A stretch of DNA of 64,000 nucleotides. Source: Rattus norvegicus (lineage: Eukaryota > Chordata > Mammalia > Rodentia > Muridae). The DNA lies in NCBI RefSeq assembly GCF_036323735.1, contig NC_086032.1, positions 53,222,599-53,286,598 on the forward strand, read 5' to 3'. The translations under genes were made by a program, and so were the position numbers. Positions 34,972 through 47,752 of the stretch are shown one piece after another. Numbering within the stretch: position 1 is the stretch's first letter; the number at the start of each line of letters is the position of its first letter. The notes under the pieces are model-generated. The model was given only the letters and a program-made list of their open reading frames with translations. It made no database searches and was not told the DNA's origin.

Positions 34972-35351
34972 TGTAGAGGGCCGCAATAACATTCGCCACC
35001 ACAAGATGGCGCTGGCTTCCACTGAGCCCCACGTGGAAGGCCGGGATAGCTTTCGCCATTACAAGATGGCGCTGGCCTCCGCCGCGCCAGCTGATATACT
35101 TTCAGGAAGTTAACTTTGTGCACATGTGCAAGAGTGCCTTCGTGCCAGGTCTTTGGCCACTCCGGGGCATGCCTAATGAGATCATGGGTAAGCGACCAAT
35201 CAGGTGTGGATGCGCCGCGCTAGGGTGTATATAAGCCGCGCCATGCCGGCGCCCCGGCCCTCTCTTTAAGAAATAATAAACATTTTGGCTACAGAAGGAT
35301 TCGTGTGTCTGTGCGTGCATTTCCTGCTGGCGGGACGTTGGGCGCGCAACA
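34972..35351 (+). repeat. Provirus 1 3' LTR (380 bp)
   Basis: Same length and layout as the 5' LTR: TGTAGAGGG start, ...CAACA end, TATATAAG at 35228-35235, AATAAA at 35275-35280. It retains more CpG (for example GATGGCGCTG in both U3 modules, where the 5' LTR has GATGGTGCTG in the first). Mismatches to the 5' LTR number about 23. Confidence 0.95.
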
Positions 35352-35357
35352 ATCTCC

Positions 35358-35864
35358 AATTTAATATTCACCCTACTTTGGGTCCTTTTATTTTCTTAAT
35401 TCTTCCAGAGCAAAATTTTCTACTCAATTATTCTTTGATGTTTACTATTTCGCATATCTCTTGTAGTCACCTAACCAAGGACTACACTCTAAAATAAAAC
35501 TACCCATCTCTCAGGTATCAATTGCCAATAGCTTCATCATTTGTAGTGGGATTTGTTATCAACTTCTTTCATGATGGGATTTAGAATTAGGATTGTTAAG
35601 GCTTTGTGCATGAAATCTTAACTGATCATAACTGTGCAGTTTCTCTATAGGATCCCTTTCGTTTTTGTCAAACATTGCCTCTGGTGTGATCACTGTCACT
35701 GTTCCCTGCTTTTTCAGTTATCACTAGTCATTGGTAATTTTTAATTGCTGTTCAGTATACTCTGCTTCCTTTAAGGAAGTGCATCCATTGGTCTCTTATT
35801 CTCTTCACTTTATTCTGTTATGGGTCTCTATGATAATCAGTGTTAATCACATATATTGTAAAAT
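35358..35864. other. Flank of provirus 1, no gene
   Basis: AT-rich. Around 35520-35720 there are blocks (GGGATTTGTTATCAACTTCT, CACTGTCACTGTTCCCTGC) that may belong to an old rodent repeat, not assigned. Confidence 0.35.
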
Positions 35865-36340
35865 AAGTTTGTAAGATGAGGGTTTGTAGATATTTTTTCT
35901 GTGAGTGTAACATAAGGAATTTGTAATAGGTGCCATAATACATCCATTTATGAATATAATGGGAGTATGTTCTCCTTTAGGGTCTATGAATTGTTTAGTC
36001 ATAGTTTCTTAGCCCAGTAATGGTGTCAAGTATGGATTGTATCTTGGGGAATGATTACTTCAAGAATGTTCAAGCCACTATTGTGTCAATGGCATGTCTT
36101 CCCTGCCCAGGCATTGTGGTAACTTCAGGGATTTATAGGTAAGTATTATAAGTGATTATTTTCTCTTATGGTAACTTGCACAGCATCTTCCATTGCTTTG
36201 AAAGCTAGCCAGTCAAGATGATGCATCTTGGTTAATACCAGCTGATGTTTCATTTCTATGACTCCATCTTGTGGTGGTGTGAACAATATGATCTTGCTAT
36301 TAATTTTTTGAGATTAACTTGAGCAATTAGAATATTTTGA
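35865..36340 (-). mobile_element. Probable old L1 (Lx-type) 3' UTR, antisense
   Basis: The order TAGGGTCTATGAATTGTTTA, CAGTAATGGTGTCAAGTATG, CACTATTGTGTCAATGGCAT, TTTTCTCTTATGGTAACTTG, GAAAGCTAGCCAGTCAAGAT matches the copy at 24855-25260 and what I know of old rodent L1 3' UTRs. Strongly diverged. Confidence 0.55.
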
Positions 36341-37056
36341 ATTATTACAAGTGAAGGGATTATCCCTGGCTAAGCACTCCAAATGTGAGTATTCATTCCT
36401 AACCCTAGGATTTTTATTCATTAGCTTCTGTTGTCTAGTATGAAAATTGTTGTTCCCTTATAGGATAATTCAACTTTAACTCTTTTTTATATCAGTGCAA
36501 TGAATTAATGACAACAGTCTTAGTTATCATTGTCACAAAGATTGATTCAGTATATATAATTTTCTCATATTATTGTTGTTATTTCTCTTTTTTGTTATTT
36601 TTGTTATTTTGTTATTTTTGTTTTTTGTTTTTCCCTTTTCCATAAGATCAATGGCAGTAGCATATAGTGTTTGAAATTATATGCCATAATATAAGTCATT
36701 ATTCCATTATATACAAAAAAGTTATATGTCTATCCTTATAAGTAGTCTATTTTATTAAAATTTAAGTATAAGTCTAATTTTTAATGCTTTCTATCCTTCC
36801 AATTCATAGCCTAAGAACACATTAATGTTAGGGTGTATTGAGGAGTATAAGTGATATTTTTTTTTAAATGAAAAATACAGAAATAACATTAAATAAGTTT
36901 AAATATCATGTTTGTGTATGTTCAGTGTTGCCTATTAATAAAGATAAAGATCACATTATTAACTATATTTATTGTGTTGAAAATACAGCAGTACCTTGGG
37001 TTGTCTATATACCCAGTATTAAATGCCCATTACAAATGAGGTATCCCTAACTCATT

Positions 37057-37057
37057 G

Positions 37058-37108
<51 letters not shown>
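37057..37108. repeat. (TG)n microsatellite
   Basis: About 25 pure TG units. Confidence 0.97.
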
Positions 37109-37875
37109 GAATCAATAAAGAAAAAAATTAAATTGACAGAACTAGGACTCAACTCTCATAAGAGAGAGATACATGTTAAAACAAATACAGGTAAATAAAA
37201 ATTTGAGTTAATGACACTAGCACATTAGCAGTTTTATGACTCTGACATTAATGCTGTTCATTCTAGTCTTTTGTGTAATGAAAAATAAGTCTAACTGGAA
37301 TATAGCAAGTGCTTTGCTGCTGATTTCATTTTCCTGCTTTCTAGAGCATTACCATATAGTTAGAAGTACATCATAGCTTTAAAGGAGACACATTATAGTA
37401 TCCTTTCTGTGGTGAATTTAGTACAGGTCTGCAGTCTGCCAAGGACCAAGCAGCATACTTTCTCTTTCTTAAGCCCCCAGCATAGTAAATTTGCAATGCA
37501 AGAAAAATCATGCAAATCAAGAGAACTGGCTGCCGTCTAAGTCTTCAAATTTACTCCTCTGGCTATATCATTTATGAAAATTGATTCTCTTTTCATGTCA
37601 GGGAGGGGCTATGAATGTATCCATGGGAATACCACAGAAGTCAAGAAAGGCAGAACAATTTTACATGGAAAAGTTCAAGGTAACCAGCATTTTTCTATCA
37701 AAATGTCAAGTAATTCATTAATTCTATTCAATACTTCACATATTGTCAGTATCAGACCATGGGTTTTGAACATGAATATAATTATCTTCCAATATATCAC
37801 AATATTCTTACATCAAAGTTACATTGTTTACCATCTTTCTCTCTATTGTTTGAGTCTAATCCTTGTTGAGATTGA

Positions 37876-37877
<2 letters not shown>

Positions 37878-37914
<37 letters not shown>
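37878..37914. repeat. (CT)n microsatellite
   Basis: About 18 pure CT units, with a strong purine/pyrimidine strand bias. Confidence 0.97.
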
Positions 37915-37918
<4 letters not shown>

Positions 37919-39344
37919 ATGGTTTCCTGATAAACACATAGTTTTAATTTGTAGCCCATGTAATAAAACTAAGATTAATGCTGAGCACGCATCTAATGTT
38001 GAATGAGTTCTCCCAAGCTTGTCATGTAGGAGGTCCTTACAATTCCTGCTCCTAAATACCTTCTTTATTTCTTTGTTTATCTTCAATGGTGAACCCAGAG
38101 AAGTTGGATCTTCTCACTTCCCTAAAATTCTTATCCTTAGTTGCCAAATGTACATCCCAGTTTTAGAAATAATTGAATTTGTGACACATCCAGGTAAGTG
38201 AAGTTAGAAATTTCAAAATATCCAGACCCAACAAACATATATAATATCTTGTAAATCCTGGCTTTTGGGATCAGAGGAGTCACAAAATCGTTGCATCTAC
38301 AACAGACCTAAATTAACCCATTAACCTCCATTAACCCATGCAAGCTTCAACAGTGAGTCTACAGCTGAATATTACTTAACACTTAAAGTAACCAAGGGAC
38401 ATAACAAAGCTAAAAAAACCTCAAGCAATAAAAAAGAAAAATATAACCAATTACTTATTTAACATGTTCATGTCAAAAAGCTTAATGCAAAAATAACTGT
38501 AGGTAGACAAATTCAAATTTAAAAATAGTGTTAAAACAAAAAAATCTATTAATTTTACTTCTTTAAAAATTACAAATTCTACAATAGTGACTACAAATGA
38601 GGTAGTTCAAGTACTAGAAAAATAATTTAAAATGGTGATAAATACATATAAAGTTCTCAAAGAAAAAATAAATTTTTAATGAATCTAAATATGATATGAA
38701 TAGTATCTTGATTGAATGCTAAGAAGAAAATAGATGAAAGAAAGAAACCAATTCAAGTTATGAAAATGTAATTTAACTAAAATTAAAATTAATACTGAAG
38801 AAAACTCATGAAATGGTATCAATAATAAAAATTCAGTGCAAAACAACACCAAGGGAACCCATAATGTAGAAAACAGTATCAGAGTCTTAAAGAAAAAAAC
38901 AGAAAAATTATATCACTATGTTGAAGTCAACAGCTCAATAATACACAAACACACACACCACATATAAATATATATATTCATATTATTTATGAATAAATAT
39001 TCATATATATATATGTATATATATATGAAGGACACCACAAAACTTTTTATTTATGTGTTATGGGCAAAGAAGAAGTATAAAAATTGCATGCCTGTTGTAT
39101 AGATGCAGTATTTAATAAGATCCTAAAAGAAAAGATCTAAAATCTATAGAAAGATATACTACCAGGAACAAGAAACAAACAGGACATCAAGATGGCAAGA
39201 CCTTAAAAAGGCAAAATAATAATAATAATCATATAACATAAAATCAAAATATGAAGAAACTGTATTTAAAATGTCCAAAGAGGACAAGGTCATAAAAAAT
39301 GTCACAATAATAGGTTTTCAAAGGTAATGCTGGAAAACATACAA

Positions 39345-41185
39345 ATTGTGAAAAGATTTTTTGCCAACACTATGTCTGATAGAGGGCTAATATCCAATAT
39401 ATTCAAAGCACTCAAGAAGTTAGACTCCAGAGAAACAAATAACCATATTTAAAAATAAGGTACATAGCTAAACAAAGAATTCCCAACTGAGGACTCTTGA
39501 ATGGCCTACAGGCACCTAAATAAATGTCCAACATCCTTAGTCATCAGGGAAATACAAATCAAAACAACCCTGAGATTTCACCTCACCAGTCATTATAGCT
39601 AAGACCAAAACTCAGGTGACAGCAGATGATTGCAAGGATGTGAAGAAAGAGGAACACTAAAATTGCAAGCTGGGTGCAACCACTCTGGAAGTCAGTCTGG
39701 TGGTTCCTCAAAAAATTGGACATGTTACTACCTGAGGTCCCACCTATACCACTCCTGGCCATATACCCAAAAGGTGCTACATGATATGAGAGGGACACAT
39801 GCTCTGCTATTTTCATAACAGCCTTATTTATAATATCCTGGAGCTGGAAGCAACCCAGATGACCAGCAACAGAGGAAAGGATACAGAAACTGTTGTACAT
39901 TTACACAATGGAGTACTACTCAGATATTAAAAACAATGACTCCATGAAATTCTTAGGCAAGTGCATGGAACTAGAAAATATCATGCTGAGTTAGGAAACC
40001 CAGTCACAGAAGAACACACATGGTATGTATTCACTAATTAGTGGATATTAGGATAAAAACTCCTATTACCCAAGACACAATTCATAGGCCATATGAAGCT
40101 CAAGACGAAGGAAGACGAATGTGTGGATGCTACAGTAGTATTTAGAAGGGAAAACAATACAATCATTGGGAGGTAGAAGGAAGAAGGGAGCTGGGAGAGA
40201 GAGAGAGACAGAGACAGAGACAGAAATCAAGAAATAGAGAGACACACAGAGAGACAGAGACAGAGAGAGACAGAGAGAGGTGAGGAAAAAGGGACCAGGA
40301 TCAGCTGTAGGAGGAGGCAGAACACAAGTACAGAGGGTAAGGAAAATGAACAGAGATATGTAGTACTGGGGGATGGGGACCTGGGCAAGCCCACCAGAAA
40401 GTTCCAGATGCCAGGGATCCAAGGGTTTTCCAGGACACAACAGGGATAACATTAGCCTAAATACCCAACTAAGAACAGATAGAACCTGTAGAAATTATAT
40501 CCAGTGGATAGGCACGGTCCCAGAATGAGGGATAGGGCTACCTATACATCTCAAAAAATGAAATACAGAATTGTTCCTGATTAAAGGAAATGCTGAAAAT
40601 TGTGGAGAAGAAACTGAAGGAAAAACTAACCAGAGACTGCCCCTTCGAGGTAACGATCCCATCTGCAGATACTAAACCTGGACATTATTGTTGATGCCAA
40701 AAAGTGCTTGCTGACAGGAACCTTATATAGATGTCCTTTGCAAGGCTCTGCCAGAGCCTAATGAATATAGGTGGGGATGCATGCAGACTGAGCACTGGGA
40801 CCCCAATGTAGGAGTTAGGGGAAGGATGGAAGGAGCTGAAGGGTTTTGTAATCAAACAGGAGAACAAAGTATCAATCAACCAGATCCTACAGAGCTCCCA
40901 GGACTAAACTACCAACCAAAGAACCCATAGCTCCACTTGTATATATAGCAGAGGATTGCCTTACCTGGCATCAAGGAGATCTTTCATTGTGTGTCATGCC
41001 GCAGCATAGTGGAATGCTAGGGCAGTGATTCTGGAGTGGGTGACTAGGTGGGAAAGTTCTCTCATAGAAGCAGGGACCAGGGACAATGGGATAGGCGTTT
41101 TGCAGTGAGAAAACCAAAAAGGGGGAAGACATTTGAAATGTAAATAAATAAAATAACCAATTTTATAAAAGGGGGGGGAAAAAAC
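39345..41185 (+). mobile_element. L1 3' part, sense
   Basis: Begins inside distal ORF2 (AGGGCTAATATCCAATATAT) and continues through the ORF2 end and 3' UTR to AATGTAAATAAATAAAATAA and a G-rich/A-rich tail (41160-41185). All frames are interrupted. The 3' UTR carries a GA-rich expansion (40191-40279). Confidence 0.9.
40191..40279. repeat. (GA)n/(GACA)n purine-rich tract
   Basis: Interrupted GAGAGA and CAGAGA repeats inside the L1 3' UTR, probably expanded after insertion. Confidence 0.9.
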
Positions 41186-41199
41186 AGAAGTTTCTGGGC

Positions 41200-41975
41200 A
41201 AATGTCTTACAGTCTCCAATAGATGCCAGGTTCAGATAATGTAGAAAACAAAAATTACAATCACTGTAAATGGAGAAAATAAGATATTCCATGCTAAACC
41301 CAAATTTATACAATATTTTTCTATTAACACAGTTCAACAGATGATATTAGAAGGAAATCTTCAACATAAGGAGGAGAACTACAATGAAGAACACAAAATA
41401 AAGACATAATTCCACTCAGGAAAAACTGAAACAAATTAATCACACACTACTCTCACCTACATTAAAAAAATTAAAACCATTTTTAGTCATTAGAATCTCT
41501 CACTATCAATGGACTCAATTCTCCAGTGAAAAGATTCAATGTAACAGTGGATGTATTAACAGAATCCACATTCTCCTACATCCAATAAAAACATCTCTGT
41601 AAAAAGGATAGACATTTCTTTATAGTAAAAGCCCCCCCCCAAAAAAAAAGGTTTTCAAAGCAAATGGACCTAAAAATCAAGCTGGAGTTGCCATCTTAAT
41701 AATGAATAAAACAGACTTTTAGCCAAAAGACATCAAAAGATATGGGAAAGGATACTTTCTACTCATGAAAGAAAAAACCCACCAAGATGCTATCTCAATT
41801 CTGAACATATATACACTAAATACAAAGGTATGCATATTCTGATAATAAACATTACATAACCATAAACTACATATCAAACACCACACTTTAATTGTGGGAG
41901 ACATAACAACCCCATTCTCACCAATGGAAAGGTCAACATGACAAAACTAAACAGAAAAATAAAAAACAAGAAAGT
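41200..41975 (+). mobile_element. L1 ORF1-end/ORF2-start fragment, sense
   Basis: Contains the end of ORF1, the linker (AGTCATTAGAATCTCTCACT) and the first part of the ORF2 endonuclease (GGAGTTGCCATCTTAATAATG), all heavily mutated. It stops near 41975, where a second copy of the same L1 region begins. A homopolymer pair (C run then A run) lies at 41631-41649. Confidence 0.75.
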
Positions 41976-43605
41976 AAACTTTGAAAAAACCCAAAAGATT
42001 TCCAGACAAACATAATTGCACCTCTAACAACAACAACTACAACAACAAACCAGGAAGCAACAATCACTTTTCCTTAATATCTCTTAACACCAGTGGACTC
42101 AAAATTCTCCAATTAAAAAGACATAGTCTAAATGACTGGATACCTAAAAAGGACTCTGCATTCTGCCATTTTGCTGCATACAGGAACACACTTCAGTGAC
42201 AAAGACAGACACTACATCAGAGTAAAAGGCTAGAAAACAATTTTCCAAGCAAATGGTCCTGAGAAAAAAGCTGGAGTAGCCATTCTAATATTGAATAAAA
42301 TCAAGTTTTAAAAAAATTATCCAAAAAACATAATAACAGGGAAGGACACTTCATGCAAGTCAAAGGAAACATCTACCAAGATGAACTCTCAGTTCTGAAC
42401 ATCTATGATTTAAATGCAAAGGCACCCACATTCATAAAAGAAACTTTACTGAAGCTCAAAGTACACATTGGCCCTCACACAATAATAGAGTGAGATATCA
42501 ACACCCCAATCTGATCAATGGACAGAATATGGAAACAGAAACAAAACAGAAACACAGTGAAAGTAACACAGGTTATGAATCAAATAGATTTAACAGATAT
42601 CTATAAACATTTCATCCTAAAACAAAAGAATATACCTTCTTTTCAGCACCTCATGGAATCTTCTCTAAAATTGACCATATAATTGGTCACAAAACAGGCC
42701 TCAACAGATATAAGAAGACTAAAATAATCCCATGCATCCTATCAGATAACCATGGACTAAGGCTGGTCTTCAATTACAGCACAAACAATAGAATGCCCTC
42801 ATACACATGGAAGCTGAACAATGCTCTACTCAGTGATAACTTGGTCAAGGAAGAAATAAATTAAAAAGAAATTAAAGATTTTTGAGAATATAATGAAAAT
42901 GAAAGCACAATGTACCCAAACTCTTGGGATACAATGAAAGTAGTGCTAAAAGGAAATCTCATAGCTCTGAATGCCTTCAAAAAGAAACTGGAGTGAACAT
43001 TCATCAGCAGCTTGACAGCATAACAGAAAGCTCTTATTCAAAAGAAGCAAAGACAGCCAAGAGGAGTAGACAGCAGAAAATAACCAAATTCAGGGCTGAA
43101 ATCAATCAAGAAGAAACAAACAAACAAACAAATACAAAAAGTGAACAAATGCAGGAACTGGTTCTTTGAAAAATCTACAGGATAGAAAAACCCCTAGCCA
43201 GACAAACTAGAGAGCACAGAGAAAGTATCCAAATGAACAAAATCAGACAGGAAAAGGGAGATATAACAACAGAATGTGAGAAAATTAAAAAATTATGAGA
43301 TCTTACTACAGAAGACTATACTCAACAACCTGGAAAATCTGGAAGAAATGGATAATTTCTTGATAAATACCAGGTACCGAAGTTAAATCAGGATCAGATA
43401 AACTATCTAAGATGTTCCACAGCTCATAAAGAAATAGAAGCAATCATTAAAATCTCTCAACCCTAAAGAAGCCCAGGACCAGATGGATTTAGTGCAGAAT
43501 TCTATCCAACCTTTGAGGAAGACCTACTACCAATAGTCTTCAAACTACTCCTCAAAATAGGAACAGAAGGAACACTACCCAATTCTTTTCTATGAAGCTG
43601 CAATT

Positions 43606-44045
43606 ATGATTATACCGAAACCACACAAAGACCCAACAAAGAAAAAGAACTTCAGACCAATTTCCCTTATGAATATTGATGCCATAATACTCACTAAAAT
43701 TCTTGCAAATCGAATCCACGAACACATCAAAAAGATCATCCATCAAGATCTAGTAGGCTTCATCGCAGGGATGCAGGAATGGTTCAGTATATGGGAATCC
43801 ATCAATGTTTTCCACTATATAAACAAATTCCAAGAGAAAACCACATGGTTATCTCATTAGACGCTGAGAAAGCATTTGACAAAACTCTACATCCCTTCGT
43901 GGTAAAAGTCTTGAAGACATCAGGAATTCACGGACCACACCTAAATATACAAAAAGTAACATACAGCAAACCAGTAGCCAAAATCAAACTAAATGGAAAG
44001 AAACTTGAAGCAGGCAAGGCTACTCACTCTCTCCCTAACTATTAA
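43606..44045 (+). pseudogene. L1 ORF2 reverse-transcriptase fragment (two frames)
   Basis: The first frame (43606-43860) shows the fingers: PKPHKDPTKKKNFRPISLMN, then a GFIAGMQEWF block. The second frame (43779-44045) carries motif A, DAEKAFDK, then a frameshifted continuation. The two overlap around 43779-43860, showing a frameshift between fingers and palm. The catalytic FADD motif C region is absent through deletion. Confidence 0.85.
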
Positions 44046-44161
44046 GTATAGTACTGAAAGTCCTAGTTAGAACAATTAGACAAAAAAAGCAGGTCAATGG
44101 GATACAAATTAAAATGAAGAATTCAAAATACTATTTGCAGTAATGCAGATTTCAGATATCA

Positions 44162-44190
44162 TATCATATCATACCATATATGATATGATA
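44162..44190. repeat. Perfect 12-bp inverted repeat (hairpin)
   Basis: Arms TATCATATCATA (44162-44173) and TATGATATGATA (44179-44190) with a 5-base loop, inside the decayed L1. Built from ATATC units, so it is a microsatellite-like palindrome. Confidence 0.9.
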
Positions 44191-44375
44191 GTATACCTAA
44201 GTATCCGAAAACCTTTCAACAGAGAACTCTTAAACCTGGTAAATAACTTCAGCAAAGTGGGTGGATATAAAATTAACTCATTAAATCAGTAGCCTTTCTC
44301 TAATCAAAGGATAAACTAGGAAAAAATATTTGAAGTGTAAATAAAGGAATTATCCAATTAAAAAAAAGAAAAAAA

Positions 44376-45895
44376 AAGAAATAATGAAATTAAAAGAAGT
44401 TATGTATCTAATGGACCTAACAAATATCTACAGAATATTTAACTCCACCACAAAGGATTATAACTTTCCAATACCTCATGGAACCTTCACCAAAGTTGAC
44501 CATGTAATCAAGAGAAAGCAATCTTCAACAGACTCAAGAAAAAAAATTCCTTGCATCTTATTGGACTATCTGTGATTAAAGTCAGTCTTCAGCAACAATA
44601 AAAAATATTCGGTTCATTTACACAATGAAATACTCCTCAGCTATTAATCAGAAGAACATTATGAATTTTTAAGCAAATGCATGGATCTAGAAAATATCAT
44701 CTTTATTGAGGTCATCCAGACCAAAGCACATGCATGGTATGAACTCTCTTGTAACTGAATATTAGCAATAATGTACAGGATACCAAAGTTGTGATCCACA
44801 GACCTAACAGAAGCTAAATGACAAGGATGGTACAAAGGAGGATCCTTGAATCTTCCTTGGAAGGGGAAATAAAATAGATATCAGGGGTAAATGGAGTGAA
44901 GAAATTAGGTGGGAGAGGGAATGGGTAAGGGAATATTGAGGTGGTCATATTAAATGTAGATAAAAAAGGGAGAAATAATGGAAATTGGCAATGGACAGGG
45001 GGACATACCTTGGATGTGCCAGATACCTGGGATGTAGGAAGGCCTCAATGAGTCTATAGGGGTAACTCTTGCTGATATTTTAGCAGTAAAGGATATGGAG
45101 ACTAGGAAGCCATGTTCTATAGCTAGACAGGACTCCTAGTGGATGGACAAGAACTGCAACCTATTCACAAAATCTTTGCCCCCAAATGTATCCTGCCTAT
45201 AAGATGTTAAGGATGAAGGTGGAACAGAGATGTAGGGAATGGCCAAGCAATGACTGGCCCAAATTGAGTCCCATCTCATGGGTAAGAAACAATTTCTGAC
45301 AGTACTAATGATACTATGTTATGCTTGCAGAAAGGATGCTAGCATAGCTCTCTTCTTAGAGGCTCTGATTAGCATCAAATGTAAACAGATGAAGAGACCT
45401 ACAGCCAATCATTATCTGGAGCTCAGGCAGTCTTATGGAAGAGTTGGGGAAAGTATTAAGACTCAAAGAGGATAGGAACTGCATAGGTAGAACAACAGAG
45501 TTAAGTAAGCTGTAAACCTGTGGGCTCCCAGAGACTAAACTACCAACTAAAAAGAGGACCTAGCTGCCTCTTGCCCCATATACGTTGTAACTTTGATATG
45601 CAACTTGATCTTCATGCTGATCCCTCAACATCTGGAGTGGAGGCTATCCTTGTATTGGTTGACTAACAATCGATCCCATTCTCTTAACTAGACTACCTTG
45701 TCTGGCCTCAGTGGAAGAGAATGTGCCTAGTCCTGCAGTGACTTGATGTACAAAGGTGGTGTGATATGCAGGGGACATGCCCTTTTCAGATGAGAAGAGG
45801 AGTAAGGAATGGGGGAGGAGGTATGGGACTTGGAACTGGGAGAAAATAGGGAAGATATTGGGATGTAAAGTGAATAAATAAATTAATGAGAAAAC
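44376..45895 (+). mobile_element. L1, sense, endonuclease scrap joined to 3' UTR
   Basis: 44384-44575 encodes an endonuclease piece (DLTNIYRIFNSTTKDYNFP then GTFTKVDHVI). From about 44610 the sequence is L1 3' UTR (ATTTACACAATGAAATACTC onward), ending at GGATGTAAAGTGAATAAATA near 45870-45890. Thousands of bases of ORF2 are missing in between. It directly abuts the tail of the preceding L1. Confidence 0.8.
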
Positions 45896-46329
45896 ACATT
45901 ATGCTTAATTTGGCATTATAGCAAAGCCAATAAAACTACTTAAACATTTCATCAAAGACTATGCCACATAATCTTTATAACTTGTATTAACAATAGGTAA
46001 AAACAAATGGAGATAGTTTAGATGCTCATAAACAGAGAGTAAACAATAAAATGTAGAAGATGCTTAATGGAATTTATTCAACTGTGAAGGAACATGAAAT
46101 CTCTAAGAAATGGTAAGAAATGGGACTGAAAGTTTATACTGAGGGGGCCAATCAACTTAGAAGAATAATTATTGTGTGTTGTCTCTCACATAATGATTGG
46201 AATGGTTACATTTTTGTGTAAAATTTGAAGGCTCTGTAGAAGGCAGGAAAACAGAAAGGAACATACAAGAATGGGTTGAGGAAAGGTGGTATAAGAAGGA
46301 AATTAATATGAAGGTAGAGTACAGAATCA
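45896..46329. other. Spacer between L1 fragments
   Basis: No recognisable feature; may contain old L1 3' end (blocks like ATTTATTCAACTGTGAAGG). Confidence 0.35.
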
Positions 46330-46779
46330 CACACTGAAAAATATATAGGCTATCCCATGGGCACCTCTATTCTCCTGCCACCTCTCTGTCTACTTTCATC
46401 AGACCTAAGGATCCTGAATCATACATCTGAGCTTCCCTGTCCATATGCATCTTCCCTACTCTCAGGGCCCTCTGGGAAAACCAAGCTGCTCTGACCAGCC
46501 TACTAGCTAAGAGGAACTTCCAGTCTCTCGAAAACTCTCTGCACACCTCAACGGATTTCTAACTCTTGAAATATACAGACCAGTGATTCTTAATCATACA
46601 GATTTGCAGGTCCAGAGCCACACAGCCCATGAATAAAATCATAGGCCTGACACACCAGGACCATTGAGATTAAACTGCCCTCCTAATACCTACTACAACA
46701 AGAACTTCCAAGAGTCCAAGGACTAAAACTATGCAGATGGCTAAAGGCTCTTGAAAGAACACAATCTGAGGTCATTCCT
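46330..46779 (+). mobile_element. Possible L1 5' UTR and ORF1 start
   Basis: Blocks such as CACCTCTCTGTCTACTTTCA, AGGATCCTGAATCATAC, TGACACACCAGGACCATTG and GCAGATGGCTAAAGGCTCTTG, then AAAGAACACAATC, look like an old rodent L1 5' UTR leading to the ORF1 start. It is more GC-rich than its surroundings. An L1 5' end is rare among truncated copies, but recognition is uncertain. Confidence 0.35.
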
Positions 46780-47145
46780 GTTGAGTCCTGAGAATCAACT
46801 CCCATGTTTCTGGTTCTTTCTAGAGGGTCTCTTACCTCCCACCTTCTAAGGCTATATATTTCCATTCATTATGATGAAATTCTGGATCTCAGTTCTAATC
46901 CCATTCCCCTTTGCCTCACCCTGTCCTGTGTCCTGCCAAAATCTTTCTCTCCCTTTGCCTCCTATGATTATTTTCTTCCCTCTACTAAGTGGGATTGAAC
47001 CATCCTCATTTGGCCTTTCTGCTTGTTAAAGTTCTTAAATTCTATGGGTTATATCCTAGGTTTTCTGTACTTTTTGGCTAATATCAACTTATTAGCAAGT
47101 ATATAACATGTATGTCCTTTTGGGTCTGGTTTACCTCATTCACCC
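46780..47145 (-). mobile_element. L1 3' UTR fragment, antisense
   Basis: In plus orientation it reads GGTTCTTTCTAGAGGGTCTC ... CTTTGCCTCCTATGATTATT ... TGTCCTTTTGGGTCTGGTTT, the complement of the distal L1 3' UTR also seen at 17020-17420. It sits between a putative 5' end and a sense 3' UTR. Confidence 0.75.
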
Positions 47146-47694
47146 CAAGAGTGGGTAGACAGAACTTGAAGACTCCACCTCTAGTAGATAGGGCCTCAAG
47201 AGGAGGGGTGGTGTTACCAACCCACAGACAAAATTTCTAAACCGGATGTGTTCCTGTCTAAAGAACTGGGGATCCAGCTATGGGTAGACACCAAGGCCTG
47301 ACACTACTACTGATGCTATGATGTGCTTACAAACAGAAACTACAATGTCTGTCCTCTGAAAGGACAAACCAGCAGATGCCTGAGACAGAAGCAATTACTT
47401 ACACCCAACCATTGGACTGAAGTCAGGGAACCTTTTGGTTGAATTAGGGGAAGGATTGAAGAAGCTGAAGGCGATGACCCCATAGGAAGACCAGAAGTCT
47501 CAACTAACTCAGACCTCAGGCTCCTAGACTTTGAGCCACCAATCAGGCAACATGCGCTCTGAGGCTCCGGCATATATGATATCTATATCTACATAATATA
47601 TATACATATATCTACATGATATATATATAAATTTTACATATATATTATATATATATAATGCACACACACACACACATATATATATGTATATATA

Positions 47695-47752
<58 letters not shown>

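Larger units (their letters stand above)
29893..35357 (+). mobile_element. Provirus 1: defective IAP-type class II (ERVK) endogenous retrovirus with target duplications
   Basis: A full LTR-internal-LTR structure (29899-35351, 5453 bp) on the plus strand, flanked by the near-identical 6-bp sites ATCTAC (29893-29898) and ATCTCC (35352-35357). It carries two 380-bp LTRs, a tRNA-Phe-like primer-binding site, a leader, short gag remains, about 2.3 kb of unrecognised interior, env transmembrane remains and a polypurine tract. The tRNA-Phe site and 6-bp duplication are typical of IAP-related betaretrovirus-like elements. LTRs differ at about 23 positions (~6%), many at CpG, so the insertion is clearly older than provirus 2. 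It encodes no complete retroviral protein. Confidence 0.95.
36341..39344. other. AT-rich unique DNA with two microsatellites
   Basis: No host gene recognised. It contains T-rich TTGTTATTTT-type patches (36574-36625), a (TG)n array, a (CT)n array and an A-rich stretch at 38400-39300 that could hide decayed L1 coding sequence. The frame 37574-37930 ends in the CT array and is not supported. Confidence 0.45.
41990..44375 (+). mobile_element. L1, sense, internally deleted
   Basis: Runs from the ORF1/ORF2 linker (TTAATATCTCTTAACACCAG) through the endonuclease and fingers/palm of reverse transcriptase to about 44300, then jumps to a terminal AAGTGTAAATAAAGGAATTA and A-rich tail (44333-44375). The palm C motif, thumb, C-terminal region and most of the 3' UTR are missing. 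Confidence 0.85.
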
